A stretch of DNA of 64,000 nucleotides, taken from the NCBI GenBank assembly GCA_949752795.1, contig OX457062.1:94539777-94603776 (forward strand), written 5' to 3'. This DNA is from Hyperoodon ampullatus (Eukaryota > Chordata > Mammalia > Artiodactyla > Ziphiidae). A program made the position numbers and the translations under genes. The notes beneath the pieces are model-generated. The model searched no databases, had not been told where the DNA came from, and worked only from the letters and a program-made list of their open reading frames with translations. Shown one piece after another: positions 21,781-33,385 of this stretch (positions within the stretch are counted from its first letter, which is position 1; each line of letters opens with the position of its first letter).

Positions 21781-22740
21781 TTGATAGTAAGGCTCTTGGA
21801 ATGAAAGAAGGTAAAGCACTTAGTAGGTGCTCATTAAACGGTAGCCCCTGTTATTCAAGATCATAGCCCAGCTAGCGGAAAACCCAGGTTTCCTGACTCC
21901 TGGTGCCAGGCCACTTACCCCTTCTCTGCCCCACCTACATGGCTTCACTCCCCCTACCCACCCTCAGCCTTGCACCCCAGCCCCTGACCTCTCCTTGGGG
22001 AACTGGCAATGGGGGAGGAGAGAGGGAGTTTCTCCGCAAAGGAAGGGGTGGGCCTGAGCTAAGCCATGCCCCCTTGTCACCCCCCTGTGAAGATCAGAGA
22101 CAGAGCAGCAGGGGGAAGAGCACATTTGTTTCCATGTTGTGCAAAGGAACCAAAATAAACTCAAACAAATTTGGTAACAGGAGCTCAGGGTGGGCCAGCC
22201 CCCCTTCCACCCTCCCTGCTGAGCCACTGCCATTTGCTCGTGGATGTAAGGATGAGTAACTCCTAGCCACCCACTGAGCTGGGAAGCCATCCCAACCCCG
22301 GCTTCCAGAGCAGACCCAGGGGGCCAGGGAAGCAGGAGCCCCACACTCTTGCTCCTAGTTCTGGGGCCCTAGAGCCTTCTGGGGGAAAGGCCTTCCCTGG
22401 CTATGGCAGGTGGGACTTAGGTCAGGTCTGGGGAGGCCTCCTGTGCCCTCAGTTTGCTGCCCATGCCTCTGGAGATTGTGGAACATCAGTCAGAGGGTAG
22501 GGGAAGTGAGGGCAGCCAGGGGGCTTTGACCGCTCGGGTCAAAGGGCTGTCCTGCTGGTGGATGGGGCTTCTCAAGGCCAGGCTGAATCAGGGAGGGCAA
22601 CCGAGCAAGGGGCTCCCGGGCAGAGCCCTCACCCAGTCCAAAGCAGGGAAAGGGCCCAAGAGAGCAGAAGGCCATCCAGTCTAGGGCTTCTGAATCTGGA
22701 GACCACTCTGAGCCCTCCAGGGGGCCTGTGAATTCCCACA
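21781..22740. other. L2 tail remnant, then unique sequence
   Basis: The first 70 bp resume an L2-like 3' end. The rest is unique GC-rich DNA with no recognised feature. Confidence 0.4.
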
Positions 22741-22751
22741 AATAATAGGCA

Positions 22752-22804
22752 AAAGTGCACGTGTGTGCACACACATTCACGTCTACATGTGTGTACACGT
22801 GTGC
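22752..22804. repeat. alternating purine-pyrimidine tract
   Basis: CACGTGTGTGCACACACATT and TACATGTGTGTACACGTGTG are self-complementary TG/CA arrays that could form Z-DNA or small hairpins. Confidence 0.8.
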
Positions 22805-23190
22805 CTTTGGATGGGGAAAGGGTCTGTTGCCCTTACCAGATTTTCAAAGGATCTATGCCCCCCACGAAGCTAAGAAATATTATCTCACATTACTAGTTTA
22901 TTTAGCATCTGAGAAAAGTAGAAGCCCCAAAAGATCACCCCTAAGTCCAGTTCCCTTAGGGACAGCCTGAAACCCTCGGCTAGGGATGCAGAGAGGACCA
23001 GAGGGCCTGCCCTGTGGACTCACACAAAGCTGAGCTGTCCCCACCTCTCTCTCCCTTTCTGGAGTGACAGCCTCACCCCTGCGTCTGCTACCCCTCCAGC
23101 ACACACAACCCCCCCACCCCTGCAGTGCAGGTGCGAGCCCTCTCACCACCCACCCTGCAGGCCCTTTGTGAAGCACAGAGAAGAAGGAAG
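22805..23190. other. unique non-coding sequence
   Basis: No repeat or exon is recognised. Confidence 0.4.
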
Positions 23191-23194
23191 CACT

Positions 23195-23640
23195 CGTGGC
23201 AAGACCTCCACCCCACCAGGAGCCAGACGCGGGGGCGAGAAGCGGGCAGACGGGCATGCGGCTGTGCCCCGCTAAGCCCCGCCCTGCACGCCTGCCGAGA
23301 CTGCCCCCTACCCCAGCCTCCTGGCCTGCCTTCCCGAGTGGTGAGTTTATCTCCGCGCAACAGAGAGGTACGTCTGACGGCAGAGATGACTTGGGCTGAA
23401 CTCCTCGGTAAGCAGGCTCCTGGGGGAAGGGCTGGGAGCGATGCTATCGCCCCTGTTTGTCAGTCAGTCGTCAGGAGCCCGGCCTTCGTGCGGCCCCCTG
23501 CTCCCCAGCACCCCTGGGCTCAACCTGACCGCCTTGGCAAGCGAGGGAGATGTAAATATCCCACGAGCACCTAGGCGCCGGGGCCCTGAGGACACACTAC
23601 CTACGCGCAGGAAAAAGAAAAAAGAAGCCGAGCGAGCCTC
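23195..23640. other. CpG-richer unique sequence
   Basis: CpG dinucleotides are visibly denser than in the flanks (for example in CCAGACGCGGGGGCGAGAAG), but by eye it falls short of a strong CpG island. A consensus-like 5' splice donor, CTCGGTAAGC, lies at 23404-23413. Without a partner acceptor or a recognised reading frame, no exon is called. Confidence 0.35.
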
Positions 23641-24460
23641 ACTGCACAGTCCCCACATCCTGCCGCTTGAGCACAGCTCCGGAGTTTAAGGAGTGTCAGC
23701 AGTTTGAGGGTGGCCCATGTCGGCTCTCACCCCGGAGGGTGTCTGTTTCTCCCTTGGAGCTCCGCCCTACCCCACCCCCGCCCAGGCAGCCAGGGCCGAT
23801 GGGCACGGCCTCTCAGCCAGTCCAAGGTCCAGAGCCACTCCTCTGGATAATGGAAAACGGGGTCAAAGAGTCGGGAACCAAGGCCCACACCTTTGGGCAG
23901 CCTAGCTGATCTCCTGGCGGTGCGCCTGGCACTGGGCTAGGGGCTGAGAGACAGCGCCTCCAAGGTTGAGATGAATTAAGTCATCTGAGCCTCTTGGATG
24001 GGGACAACGGAACTGGAGAGACAGGTGACCAGAATCAGCGTCTGCTGACTTCCAGTCCAGAGCACCATGCTCAGAGGGAACCGAGGTCACACCAAGTGGT
24101 GGCCGTTTTGGCCAATCACAGTTCATCAAATGTGACTTCAGTGGGGGCCCCCAGGGCCGCTGCAGTCAGCAAAGGCTCTCTGGACGAGGGCCCTGAAACA
24201 GCTGCCTCTGCCTTCCTGCCTCTCCCTTCTGGGCCCTGTCTCCCACCTCACACCGGGCGGGGACCCCGGCTCCCCCTTCGTCTGTGTCCATCTTCAGCTC
24301 TGCCGTGAGCAGCCCACCTCTTCAAGGCGGGCAGCACTCAGGGGCAGTGCTGACCAGAGATCCTTGCAGCTTCCACCGGGACTGGGGCATCCCAGCTGCC
24401 AGTCTGTCCCCATCCCCACCCTATGTTGCACACGTTGTTGAGCAGAAAGCTGTGTGTTGC
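23641..24460. other. unique GC-rich non-coding sequence
   Basis: No repeat or exon is recognised. Confidence 0.4.
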
Positions 24461-24464
24461 CATG

Positions 24465-24640
24465 TAAGGAGCAAGGTCTCTATGGTACTTTCTAGCTGTG
24501 TGGCCTCAGGAAAGACGCCAAACATCTCTGAGCTTCTGTTTCCTTATTTGTGAAGAAAATGGACATGAGAATCAGAGATAGTGCATGTAAAGAACGTGGA
24601 ACCCAGATGCTCCCTAAGTGGTTATTACTACTGTCATGTT
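24465..24640 (+). repeat. MIR SINE
   Basis: 'ctagctgtgtggcctcagg' and TCTGAGCTTCTGTTTCCTTA, then a diverged core and 'gtgcatgtaaagaacgtggaac', follow the MIR order. Confidence 0.75.
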
Positions 24641-25985
24641 TGTTGTAACTCTGGGGAAAGGTGGAGAGACGCAGCATGTGCTCCCAACCAGGCGACCATC
24701 GTCGTAGGGCCGCAGGAGGAAATTCCTCAGAGAGGACGGCACAGCTCAGCCACCGCAGGGAAACCCTCTGTTAGCACTGGGCCCTGTGCTCCTGCTCAAC
24801 TGCCCCAAGCCAGGCCCAGGGACGGCAGAGATAGGGAGACCCTGAGAAGGGGGCTGGCCCCAAAGAGTCCTTTTCCTGGTCCGAGACATAGAATGTGAGG
24901 GCTCAGAGGGACCTCAGAAACCATTCAATCCCAAGTCTTCCTCCCCATTTGACAGGGGAGGAAACTGAGGCACAGAGGTCACCCACTGACTGAGAACAGA
25001 GCCCCTGGCTCCTGGTCCAGTGTGGTATCCATGGCTTGGAGCTGGCTGCATCCTAACCCCACCTGAGGGCTCTCAGCTACCTCCTCACCCACTTCCCTGC
25101 AAACCCTGGATTTCTCCGATCCAGAAGATAGCCTGTTTACAAGAGAGGCCTCTGGGAGAAGACACAGTGAATCAGGAAATACTACAGGAGGACACAGGCA
25201 TCTCCATCCAAGAAGCACAGTTGGGGATGGGTTCCTGGTGCCCCTCCTGCGGCCCTGGAACACCCCCCCCCCCCAGTTCAGAAACACAGCCAGGCTTCCT
25301 AACTCCCCACACAGGGGTCATCACCAGGGCGAGAAGGAGGCAGGTGTGCCTGAGCACAGCAGATGCCTGTGAGTCTTGGGGGCTGCAGGATGGGGTGAGG
25401 TCCTGACACCAGGAGGGGGGATGGTGAGGAACTCTGAGAACCCAAACCCTGAGGCAGGTGTTCTGAGAAGACACCCAGAAACGGAAAGGGTTTCAGAGGC
25501 CAGGCCATCTCACCCCCACTCCCCAACCCCCAGGAAGACTCTGGCTTTCCCTCTCCCGCAAGGCCTGTAACACACCTATAAATCCACCTGCAAGATACCA
25601 GTGAGCAGGGGGGAGCAGCTACCTCTCCCACTGTAGCTGACCTCCGGACGCAGTCCCCCAGAGCAGGCACAGGCATTACCTGGGGACTCAGCATGGGATG
25701 CTGCTGGGAAGAGGTGGGTCTGGACCAGAGCAGGAAGGAGCGGCAGGGCAGGGAGCCAGCGGCAGAGGAGAGAGCAGAGGCGATTGACCGTGACCAGCAG
25801 TGCCGGGAGCGCTCTGCAAGGATGCAGGGCCCAGGTGCCCTATTGTGGGCAGCTTGACCTCCTCACCCTGTGGCCAGCATGTCCAGGGCATAGATCCCCT
25901 CTGGCCATGCCCTCTGCTCCTGCCATTGTGCCGAGCACCAGGCTGGCACAGGCTGAGCCCGCTGCTTGACAGAGGCTGGGTAGGC
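24641..25985. other. unique sequence with a MIR-like scrap
   Basis: GGGGAGGAAACTGAGGCACA near 24955 is a reversed MIR-type core. The rest is unique and GC-rich, including a C run at 25263-25275. No exon is recognised. Confidence 0.4.
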
Positions 25986-25989
25986 TTTG

Positions 25990-26060
25990 AGCTGATCCGC
26001 TCATCCGGAAGGTGCTAATTGAGCTGATTAATTGAGCCAATTACCTCAGCTTCCCAGGAG
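25990..26060. promoter_or_regulatory. candidate conserved non-coding element, homeodomain-site rich
   Basis: GTGCTAATTGAGCTGATTAA and TTGAGCCAATTACCTC contain three ATTA/TAAT-type cores within about 35 bp in GC-rich surroundings. This is what a homeodomain-bound enhancer could look like, but it is inferred from motifs alone. Confidence 0.35.
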
Positions 26061-26445
26061 GGCTGGGAGCAGGCCTGGCTCCTGGAGACCAGGTGTGAGG
26101 CTGCAGGATGGGCTGACAGAGGGAGCCAGGCCGCGAGGGGTGAAGGCTGCGCTCTGCACCCCCAGGCCTGCCAGCCCACGCAGGCGCAGAATGGAGGACC
26201 AACTGAGGCCCTAGAGGAGTGTGGGCTTCTGGGCGGATCCTGGAGAGAGCCATCAGAAGGGGAGGCGGGGCCGGAGCAGATGCGGGACCCCAGGACAGGA
26301 ACGGGGTGCGCGGGGTGAGTGAACGACTGCATGGAGAAATGAATTACCCTTTCCTGCCGCACCTTCTGCTAATTCTGGGGTGTGAATGAAAGTGAGAGTG
26401 AATGTGACATGTGCGTCCTCACTACGGAGCCTCGAGGACTGACGT
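26061..26445. other. unique GC-rich non-coding sequence
   Basis: It holds several CpGs. No repeat or exon is recognised. Confidence 0.4.
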
Positions 26446-26449
26446 GCGA

Positions 26450-26645
26450 ACCGACCGCTGCTCTTCATCACTGGCCAGTCTTCCCAGCCACCTGGGAGGC
26501 AGGCCGCATTGTTGCTGCGAGTTTACAGATGAGGAAAATGGGGCGCAGGGGCTGTCCGTGGGCTCAGGTCACACAACTAACCTGTAAGGGAAGCAGGATT
26601 CAAACCCCATTTTCCAGGCTGCAAAAGCTCTGTGGTGCACGGCCT
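26450..26645 (-). repeat. MIR SINE, antisense
   Basis: GTTTACAGATGAGGAAAATG and then 'aagcaggattcaaacccc' are the reversed MIR core and promoter half. Confidence 0.75.
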
Positions 26646-27175
26646 GCAGTGCGCGTGGGGCTTGGGATTCAATGAACGTGGGCCTGCGTGTGCAGGAACG
26701 TGGGTCTGAGTGTCTGTGAGCGTGCAGAAGGTGTGGCTGTGAGCCGGCTGGGCTCACGTACGTGCAAGGACAGGGGTCGGGGGAGCATGTCTGCACACAG
26801 ATGTGCACCTCGGAGAATGTGAGTCCCCTCCTGACACCGTAGTCTCCACCCCGGGGCCAGGCCCGGCTGAAGGCCAAGGACAGTCCATCGACCCTGGGGT
26901 GGAAGCACCGTGTTCCAGCCTGGGGGGGACACAGTCTCCTCCTGTCTCCTGCTTCTCTCCTCCCCACCATCACCACGGTCCCCACCAACGTCCTGGCTTG
27001 TCTGAACTTGTCCAATAATTTCCCACTTCCACACCTGCTCCCTTCCAATTTTGTCTCCATACAGTAGCCAGAGGGCTTTTAAAAACACAAATCTAATCGT
27101 AACCCATTTGTGTTTTGTTGTGCAAATGGTGTAGACATTTATTTGGGTAATAGAAACTATATTCATTTCAGGACA
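26646..27175. other. unique non-coding sequence
   Basis: The first part has loose TG-rich runs. No exon is recognised. Confidence 0.4.
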
Positions 27176-27179
27176 ACAA

Positions 27180-27770
27180 TATGCTTTTTTTCAAATATTA
27201 ACTTTATTGACATATGACTTACATAAAACAAAATGTACCCATTTTAAGTGTATAGCGAATGAATTTTGACAAATAATATTCACTTGGGTAACCACCAGCC
27301 CATCCCATTGGCATCAGCTCAGAAAACTCCCTCCTATCCCTGCCCAGTCAACACCCCACCGACCCCCACCCAATCCGATTTCTATCACTGTCAATTTGTT
27401 TTGCCTTTTCTCATGCAGTTTTCTTGCAGTGTGTACTCTTTTGCGCCTGGCTTCTTTCACCCAGGGCAACAGTGTTGGATTCACCCATGTTGTTGCACAT
27501 GTCAATCACCAATTCATTCCTTTTCTTGCTCTATAGAACTCCATTGTATGGATACACCGTTTGTTTATCCATCCACCAGTTAATGGACATTTGGGTTTTT
27601 TCCAGTTTGGGGGTTATTATGAATAAAGCTGCTATGAATATTGCATACAAGTCTTTTCGTCCATATATATTTTTATTTCTTTCAGGTAAATACAACAGTT
27701 GAAATAGAATCTCTAGATATGATAAGTATGTGTTCAATGCTATAAGAAACTGCCAAACTGGCCCTTAGGA
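27180..27770 (-). repeat. old L1 ORF2 end and 3' UTR, antisense
   Basis: The minus strand reads L1 ORF2 C-terminal sequence (TQMSINWWMDKQTVYPYNG) over about 27535-27600. The reversed 3' UTR tail, with TTAACTTTATTGACATATGA near 27198, lies at lower coordinates. It is truncated and has no coding potential. Confidence 0.85.
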
Positions 27771-27774
27771 TCAG

Positions 27775-28270
27775 TTGTGAGAACCTTTAGCCTGACCTTC
27801 AAGGCCCTATATGCCCTGGCCCTCCTTTCTTTTCAGCCCCAACTTCCCTCCCTTCTTCCCTTGCTTACTGCATATCAACCACCCTCTTTCTTGCTGTTCC
27901 TTTAAAATACCAGGCTTCTTTTGACCACAGGACCTTTGCATGTGCTGGTTCTGCTCTTTGTAATACTTTCGCCATTCTTCTGTTCTGCAGGTCTCATCTA
28001 AATATTCATTCCTTGGGGTGGCTTCCTAACCATCCCTCACCCCATCTACATGTGGTGATCCTCAAGCCTTCTCAAAGCTCCCTGTATATTTTTCCTATAA
28101 CACACATCATAGTGTTCATTACATATGATTATGTGTATGATGTGTGATCTTGTGTTTAATATTCCTCTCCTCCACTCAACTCTAGGCCCTGTGAGTGCAG
28201 GAATCATGTATATCTCCTGCGTGTCTAGCATAGCACCTGACACATAGGAGTTACTCCATAGATATTCCAG
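27775..28270 (+). repeat. L2 LINE 3' region
   Basis: 'cttcaaggccctatatgccctgg', CACAGGACCTTTGCATGTGC, 'ctaggccctgtgagtgcagg' and a 'cacataggagttactccatag' end follow the L2 3' consensus order. It is among the best preserved L2 copies here. Confidence 0.85.
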
Positions 28271-28976
28271 GGGATTAAATTAAGAAGCCTGAGCCCCAAA
28301 GCCCACAGGCCAAGGATGGGGCTTGCCTGCCCTGCTGAGGAACCTGGGAGCACCCCTTGTAGAGAGGCTCAGGCAGCCGAGCTGGGCAGCCATTCCACCC
28401 CGGATCCAATGACTGGGTGGGGAAGGGAGGGAGGGAGCAGGGGAAAGCAGGAGGAGAAGAGAATGACTCATCTTCAGAGACACATGGCAAAGGGGAGTGG
28501 AAAATGCAATTCAGCAGCTTCTTGATCTTCCTTTTGTGAGGGACAAATGCTCCAGCCCCAGTGAGCAAGGGGCAGCCATCAGGAACTCCCAGCGCCAAGA
28601 GAACATTTGCCTTGCCCCACGAGCTGTAACAAGAGAGATTTCTCAGGCTCAGAGAGAAATCAGGTTGCCCACCTCCCCCCAACCTCAGGCTCTGCCACTG
28701 CATCCTTGTCCCCAGGCTCCTCAAAGGTGGCTGTCCCCACCTCACCACAGAGGCTGTGTGTGGTGCTGAGACTGGGGGAGAGAGTGGTTTCCTCCCAGGA
28801 CCACACAAAAGCAAAGGAACCTTTTTTTCCAAAAGACAAAAGGGATATGAACGGGCTGACTCCAGCCCAAAGCACCAGGATGAGGCCAGAGGCAGGAGCA
28901 CCTTGGATGTGAGCAAGGCATGCCTGGGGGAAATTCTCAGAAATCTTCTGTTGTACATGTAGAAGTCCAGCCCACA
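28271..28976. other. unique non-coding sequence
   Basis: A 227-codon minus-strand open frame spans it, but no domain, splice context or family resemblance supports a gene. Confidence 0.4.
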
Positions 28977-28993
28977 AAGGGGAGAGAGGGTGG

Positions 28994-29310
28994 GGCTTCC
29001 CTGGTGGCACAGTGGTTAAGAATCTGCCTGCCAGTGCAGGGGACACGGGTTCGAGCCCTGGTCTGGGAGGATCCCACGTGCCGCAGAGCAACTAAGCCTG
29101 TGGGCCACAACTACTGAGCCCACGTGCCACAACTACTGAAGACCGTGTGCCTAGAGCCTGTGCTCTGCAACAAGAGAAGCCACCGCAGTGAGAAGCCCAC
29201 ACACCGCAACGAAGAGTAGCCCCCACTCGCCGCAACTAGAGAAAGCCCGCGTGCAGCAACGAGGACCCAACGCAGCTGAAAATAAATAAATAAAATAAAT
29301 AAGTAAATAA
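28994..29310 (+). repeat. CHR SINE, long form with TAAA-rich tail
   Basis: Same long-form structure as 8680-9056. A 17-bp target-site duplication beginning AAGGGG (28977-28993 and 29311-29327) has two mismatches. The tail is a mixed TAAA array. Confidence 0.95.
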
Positions 29311-29327
29311 AAGGGGGGATAGGGTGG

Positions 29328-29915
29328 ACAGGAGCAGATTGCAGTGGGTGGGGGCCGTGTAGGGACGGCTCTGCTCTGTAAGGCAGCTGGCTTCTTGGCT
29401 CCAGACGGTGTGGCCTGACTCACTAAAACAATCTCCTGTCCCTAAACAAGAAATCTGGATAGGAGGGGCAGCGGGCAGAGCCTCAGCCCACTGGGGAAAT
29501 GGTCTGAAGGCGTTGCAGGGCCACAAGTGCTAATGGATGAGGCCCTCCCTGCAGGGTCATCACCCAGAGCTTCACTGAAGCAAATCTGGCTTTTAACTTC
29601 TCACCGACCAGATCTCCCCCTGTAGTTCTACAAGCTTTCTTCATTCAGGTGGAGTTTGGTTTATTGTTTCTGAGAGGGTCAGAGTCAGTTCCCCCAACCC
29701 AGACCCCTTGCTCCCATCCCCCTAGGACACAGCCAAGATAAAGTGTGTTAGGCTGGCTCATGCCCCCCCAAAAAGCCGTCAGTATCTTGACCTTTTGAGC
29801 TGCCAGAGCCTTTGAGGGGCTGCTAACAGGTGGATAAGGCAGCAAAGGAACTCAGAGACCAGAGCCTGGGGTTATTCATGGAGATCAGCAATTCTCTGGA
29901 TTCTTCAGGGTGTAA
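29328..29915. other. unique non-coding sequence
   Basis: No repeat or exon is recognised. Confidence 0.4.
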
Positions 29916-29919
29916 ATGG

Positions 29920-30055
29920 AGGCAGCATGGATGTGAGAGCATGGACTTTGGGGGAGCCTTGGTTCCCTAATCCTAAAATGGGGACAGTAACACCAACCTA
30001 ACTAATACTTGTCAGGATTAAATAAAGTAAATATTACAAAAAATGATAGCTCATA
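29920..30055 (+). repeat. MIR fragment
   Basis: 'ggttccctaatcctaaaatgggg' and a later TTGTCAGGATTAAATAAAGT follow the MIR order with strong divergence. Confidence 0.55.
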
Positions 30056-30109
30056 TGATGAATGGACCTTAAATTCTATCACAGTCCATGTTTAATCCTG
30101 ACATTTTAA

Positions 30110-30360
30110 TCCTCATATGTATAAAGTGTTTTATTATTTATGAAACACTTTCACATTTATGATCTTGTTTGATCCTTATAACAATCTTGTAAGCACACAG
30201 GACAAACACTATTAGCCCCATTTTACAGATGAGATAACAGCGACCCAAAAGGGTAAAGAAAATGGGCAAATTCCACAGGACCCTGTGAGTATGCAAAACC
30301 AGAATTAAAACCTCCTGACTTCTAGCCTGGGTTTTTCCCCCACTGGACTTCCACTCTGCC
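30110..30360 (-). repeat. MIR SINE, antisense
   Basis: The core CCCATTTTACAGATGAGATA (about 30218-30237) lies within a near full-length reversed MIR. Confidence 0.85.
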
Positions 30361-30444
30361 ATGCAAGTCCCTAGCAGAAATTAGAAAGTGAATTAAAATC
30401 CTTTCCTACAAAAAGTCAAATACTTGAGGAAGATGACAGATGCA

Positions 30445-31000
30445 GGAGTGCATTCATTATCTATTGCTGTGTAACAAATACCCCCAAAACTTAGTGACTT
30501 AAACAAACACAAAAAATTATCTAAACAAAAAAAAAAATTATCTAAACAAAAACAAAATTACTATTATCTCATAGTTTGTGTGGGTCAGAAATTTGAGAGA
30601 AGCTTGGCGGGTTGGTTCTGGCCCAAGTTCTCTCATGTGTTTACAGTCAAGATGCTGGGTGGGGAGTAGGCATCTGAAAACTTGACTGGGGCTGGAAGAT
30701 CCACTTCCAAGTTGACTCAGTCACATGGCTGTGGGCAGATGGCCTCAGCTCCTTCCCACATCAGTTTCCTATATGGCTGCTTGAGTGCCATGACATGGTA
30801 GCTGCTTCCCCAGAGCCAGGAGAAAGCCACAGTACTTTTTATGACCTAGTCTCAGGTGTCACACACTGTCACTTCTGCCTTATTCTATTTGTTAGAAGCA
30901 AATCTCTAAGTCCAGCCCACACTCAAGGGAAGGGGATTGGGCTCCACCCTTTAAAGGAGCATCAGAAAATCTGTGGACATATTTTAAACCATCACAAGGG
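30445..31000 (-). repeat. MaLR (MLT1-type) solo LTR, antisense
   Basis: The plus strand starts with ATTATCTATTGCTGTGTAAC, then shows 'ttgactggggctggaagatcc' and 'ttttatgacctagtctcagg', the reversed order of an MLT1-type LTR. A small local duplication of an 'aattatctaaacaaaa' unit lies at about 30516-30555. No internal sequence accompanies it. Confidence 0.75.
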
Positions 31001-31555
31001 ATTAAACACCCTCAGATAAGCAGAATGTGCTCGGAACAGGTGCAGGAGACAACATTCAGGTCAGGACCAACAGGCTGGAGGCCCTCCAAGCCGCAGCAAG
31101 AGGCCCCTCACCCCAGCCAGAGCCCCCGACTCCTGCCCTCATTGCCACAACAACTTGGGCTACCCTGGATCAAGGGGACCAGGAGCACCAAGGCAACAGC
31201 TGAGATGGAGGAGGAGAGAGCTGCCAGGATGTGGTGGAGACTGCCTTTACTCCAGCCTGAGCACATGGGGGAAGGAGAGATTGGGGTACTTCATGGTACT
31301 GACCCCAGGCTACTCTGCCTGCAACTGAGGGGGTGGAGGGCTCCATCTGTACCCTGCCTGGGCAACAGGAACACTTCTGGGGACACCCTTGACAATGCTC
31401 ATGGGTCTGCAAAGGAAACTGCCTTCCACTGGATCCTGGCTGGCTTAGGGGGAAAACTCAAGATTCCCCAGCTTCTCCTTCTAACAAACCTGCCCATTTC
31501 CAATCCTGAGAAGGCAGCATCTTATACCACCTGCCTGCTGGCCTCATACAACTGA
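31001..31555. other. unique non-coding sequence
   Basis: A 176-codon plus-strand open frame covers it but has no recognised domain and no supporting splice or promoter context. Confidence 0.4.
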
Positions 31556-31559
31556 ATGA

Positions 31560-32000
31560 GAAGTGGACACTTGACCCAGCAGGAGACAAGTCATTGGCTG
31601 ACCAACAGCCAATCAGATATTTTCTCTTAAGATTTTGGCATTGAGGGCCCAGAGCCTGGGAGTCAGTCTGGGACAGGGCCTGGAGCTGGAGGTCAGGCAG
31701 TCGGGGCAAGCTGGGGGAGGCTGGAGCAGCTATTTTACGAACATGTGTTGATGAGCAAGCAAAGAAAGCTGATCTGCAGAGTAAGGCAAGAAAATGGAGC
31801 CCGAAGAGCATCAGGGCTGATTCACAGTGTGGCATCAAAGGGGGTGAACAGGCGGAAAGGGCAGTTCACCCGGTTCCTGGGCACCTCTCAGCTCTCCTGG
31901 GGCCTGGATGTTCTTCCGGCTGTGGGTTCCACGAGGCACTCTTGCATCCTTGTGTTAAATCCCCTGCTCCTGAAGCAAGCTTGAGTGGTTTCTGTCTAGA
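31560..32000 (+). repeat. LTR-like repeat, family unassigned
   Basis: The order 'ccaatcagatattttctctt', 'gattttggcattgagggccc', 'gcagagtaaggcaagaaaatgg' and an end with 'taaatcccctgctcctgaagcaagc', 'gagtggtttctgt' is what I recognise from ancient ERV-type LTRs. I cannot fix the family. Confidence 0.5.
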
Positions 32001-32555
32001 TAGATAGTCAGACAATCCTGCCTAAGACCTGAAAGAGGTAGAAAAGATAGAAAGACCATGGCATTGTTGCAATACCACCAGAAAGGACCTTTGGGTAAGA
32101 GTGTCACAGGCACAAACTTGAAGCCCAGGGAATCCAGAGAAACAAAACATGGCAGCTACTCAACTCTCATGACAATGTTTTCTTCCGACACCACCGTCTC
32201 CCTCCGTTCCTCCTTACTATCCCCAAGGCTGGTTCCCAACGGCAGCAAGAAATAAAATCTAACACTAAGGCAGATGATTTCCCTCCCGATCCCTTCCAGG
32301 CAGAGGTGAGCAGGAAAGACAGTGTGTTACAGACAGGCGGCCCTAAGTAGCTGGTGTTGGTGTCGTCCTGGGCAGTGATGCTAACAGCTTGTGGGAAGGC
32401 GAGGGGAAGCAGAGGGGCTGGACAGAGAGCTACTTCCTTCATGGTTCATGGCTCCTCTTGCCCTGAGATTGCATCATTCGGCTTTAAGGCAATGTGAATT
32501 CCTGCAACGGTAACCACACCCATCTTCAAAGGCAAGTTCCATAGAATGGACTTTT
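32001..32555. other. unique non-coding sequence
   Basis: No repeat or exon is recognised. Confidence 0.4.
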
Positions 32556-32559
32556 GAAT

Positions 32560-32800
32560 TATCACTTCATTCAACAAATACTCGTTGAGCCCTTTTTATA
32601 TGCCAGGCCCTGAACTAGGTACAAACTTGAAACCAAGCCAATCCTTGACCTCACGGAGTGATGAGACGTGGAGAGCCCTCATTAAGTGACACCCAAGACA
32701 GGGCCCTTAGGAGCTCATGGGAAAGATGATGGGTCAGGCCTTGAAGAATGGGCAGGATCTCTCATGGGAGAGAAGGAAGTTCTGGATGAGGCACTGGACG
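32560..32800 (-). repeat. L2 LINE 3' fragment, antisense
   Basis: TTCATTCAACAAATACTCGT, then 'tatatgccaggccctgaac', then 'tcaggccttgaagaatggg', is the reversed L2 3' end. Confidence 0.75.
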
Positions 32801-33385
32801 GGGGAGCAGGCTGCGGTGGGAAGAAACACGTGACAAGAAGGCAGGAGGCCTGGGTCGTACGTAGTTCTAGTTCTGTCCTTAAGTCAGAAGATCCCCTTCC
32901 CCTCCCTGGGCCTTAGTTTTCCATCTGTCGACAAGGGAGCTTGACTTCGCAGCGCTGGCATTGGAGAGTCTATGGTGGCAGATGCTGGGGGGACAGGCAA
33001 GTTGGGGAGTAGGGTTTCTACAGTTTGATTTCATTCAGTGGTTTCCTAGGCAGCTTCCCCGGGCCAGACGGGCAATGCCCCTAGACGAGGCCGGGGGAGC
33101 CCCATCTGGTAAGACCCCACCTCATCCCTCTTTCATTATTAATTCAACAAGGGGTGGATCCTGGGTGCCAGCCCCTCCAACAGGGGTCCAGGAGTGAAGC
33201 CGCAGCCTGCTCTATGACAGAGAACCTTCGACACCTTGGCAAGGTCCAGGCTGCCCTCGGGGAGGACATCCTTGTTCCCACCCTTCTCAGCGAGGTCATT
33301 CACGTGGTTTAAAAGCAAAAAGACTCCATTAGGCTGCTTTACCATGTTCTGACCTGGTGACCAGGATCCCAGGACAGGCCTCACT
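32801..33385. other. unique non-coding sequence
   Basis: No repeat is recognised apart from a short MIR-like scrap near 32905-32925. Confidence 0.4.

Noticed and set aside
23404..23413. Coding exon ending at the donor CTCGGTAAGC
   Set aside because: No acceptor, frame or family to go with it; kept only as a finding.
28275..28958. 227-codon minus-strand open frame
   Set aside because: No recognised family and no exon signals. Long chance frames are common in GC-rich DNA.
31025..31555. 176-codon plus-strand open frame
   Set aside because: No recognised domain, no promoter or splice context, low plausibility of the composition.
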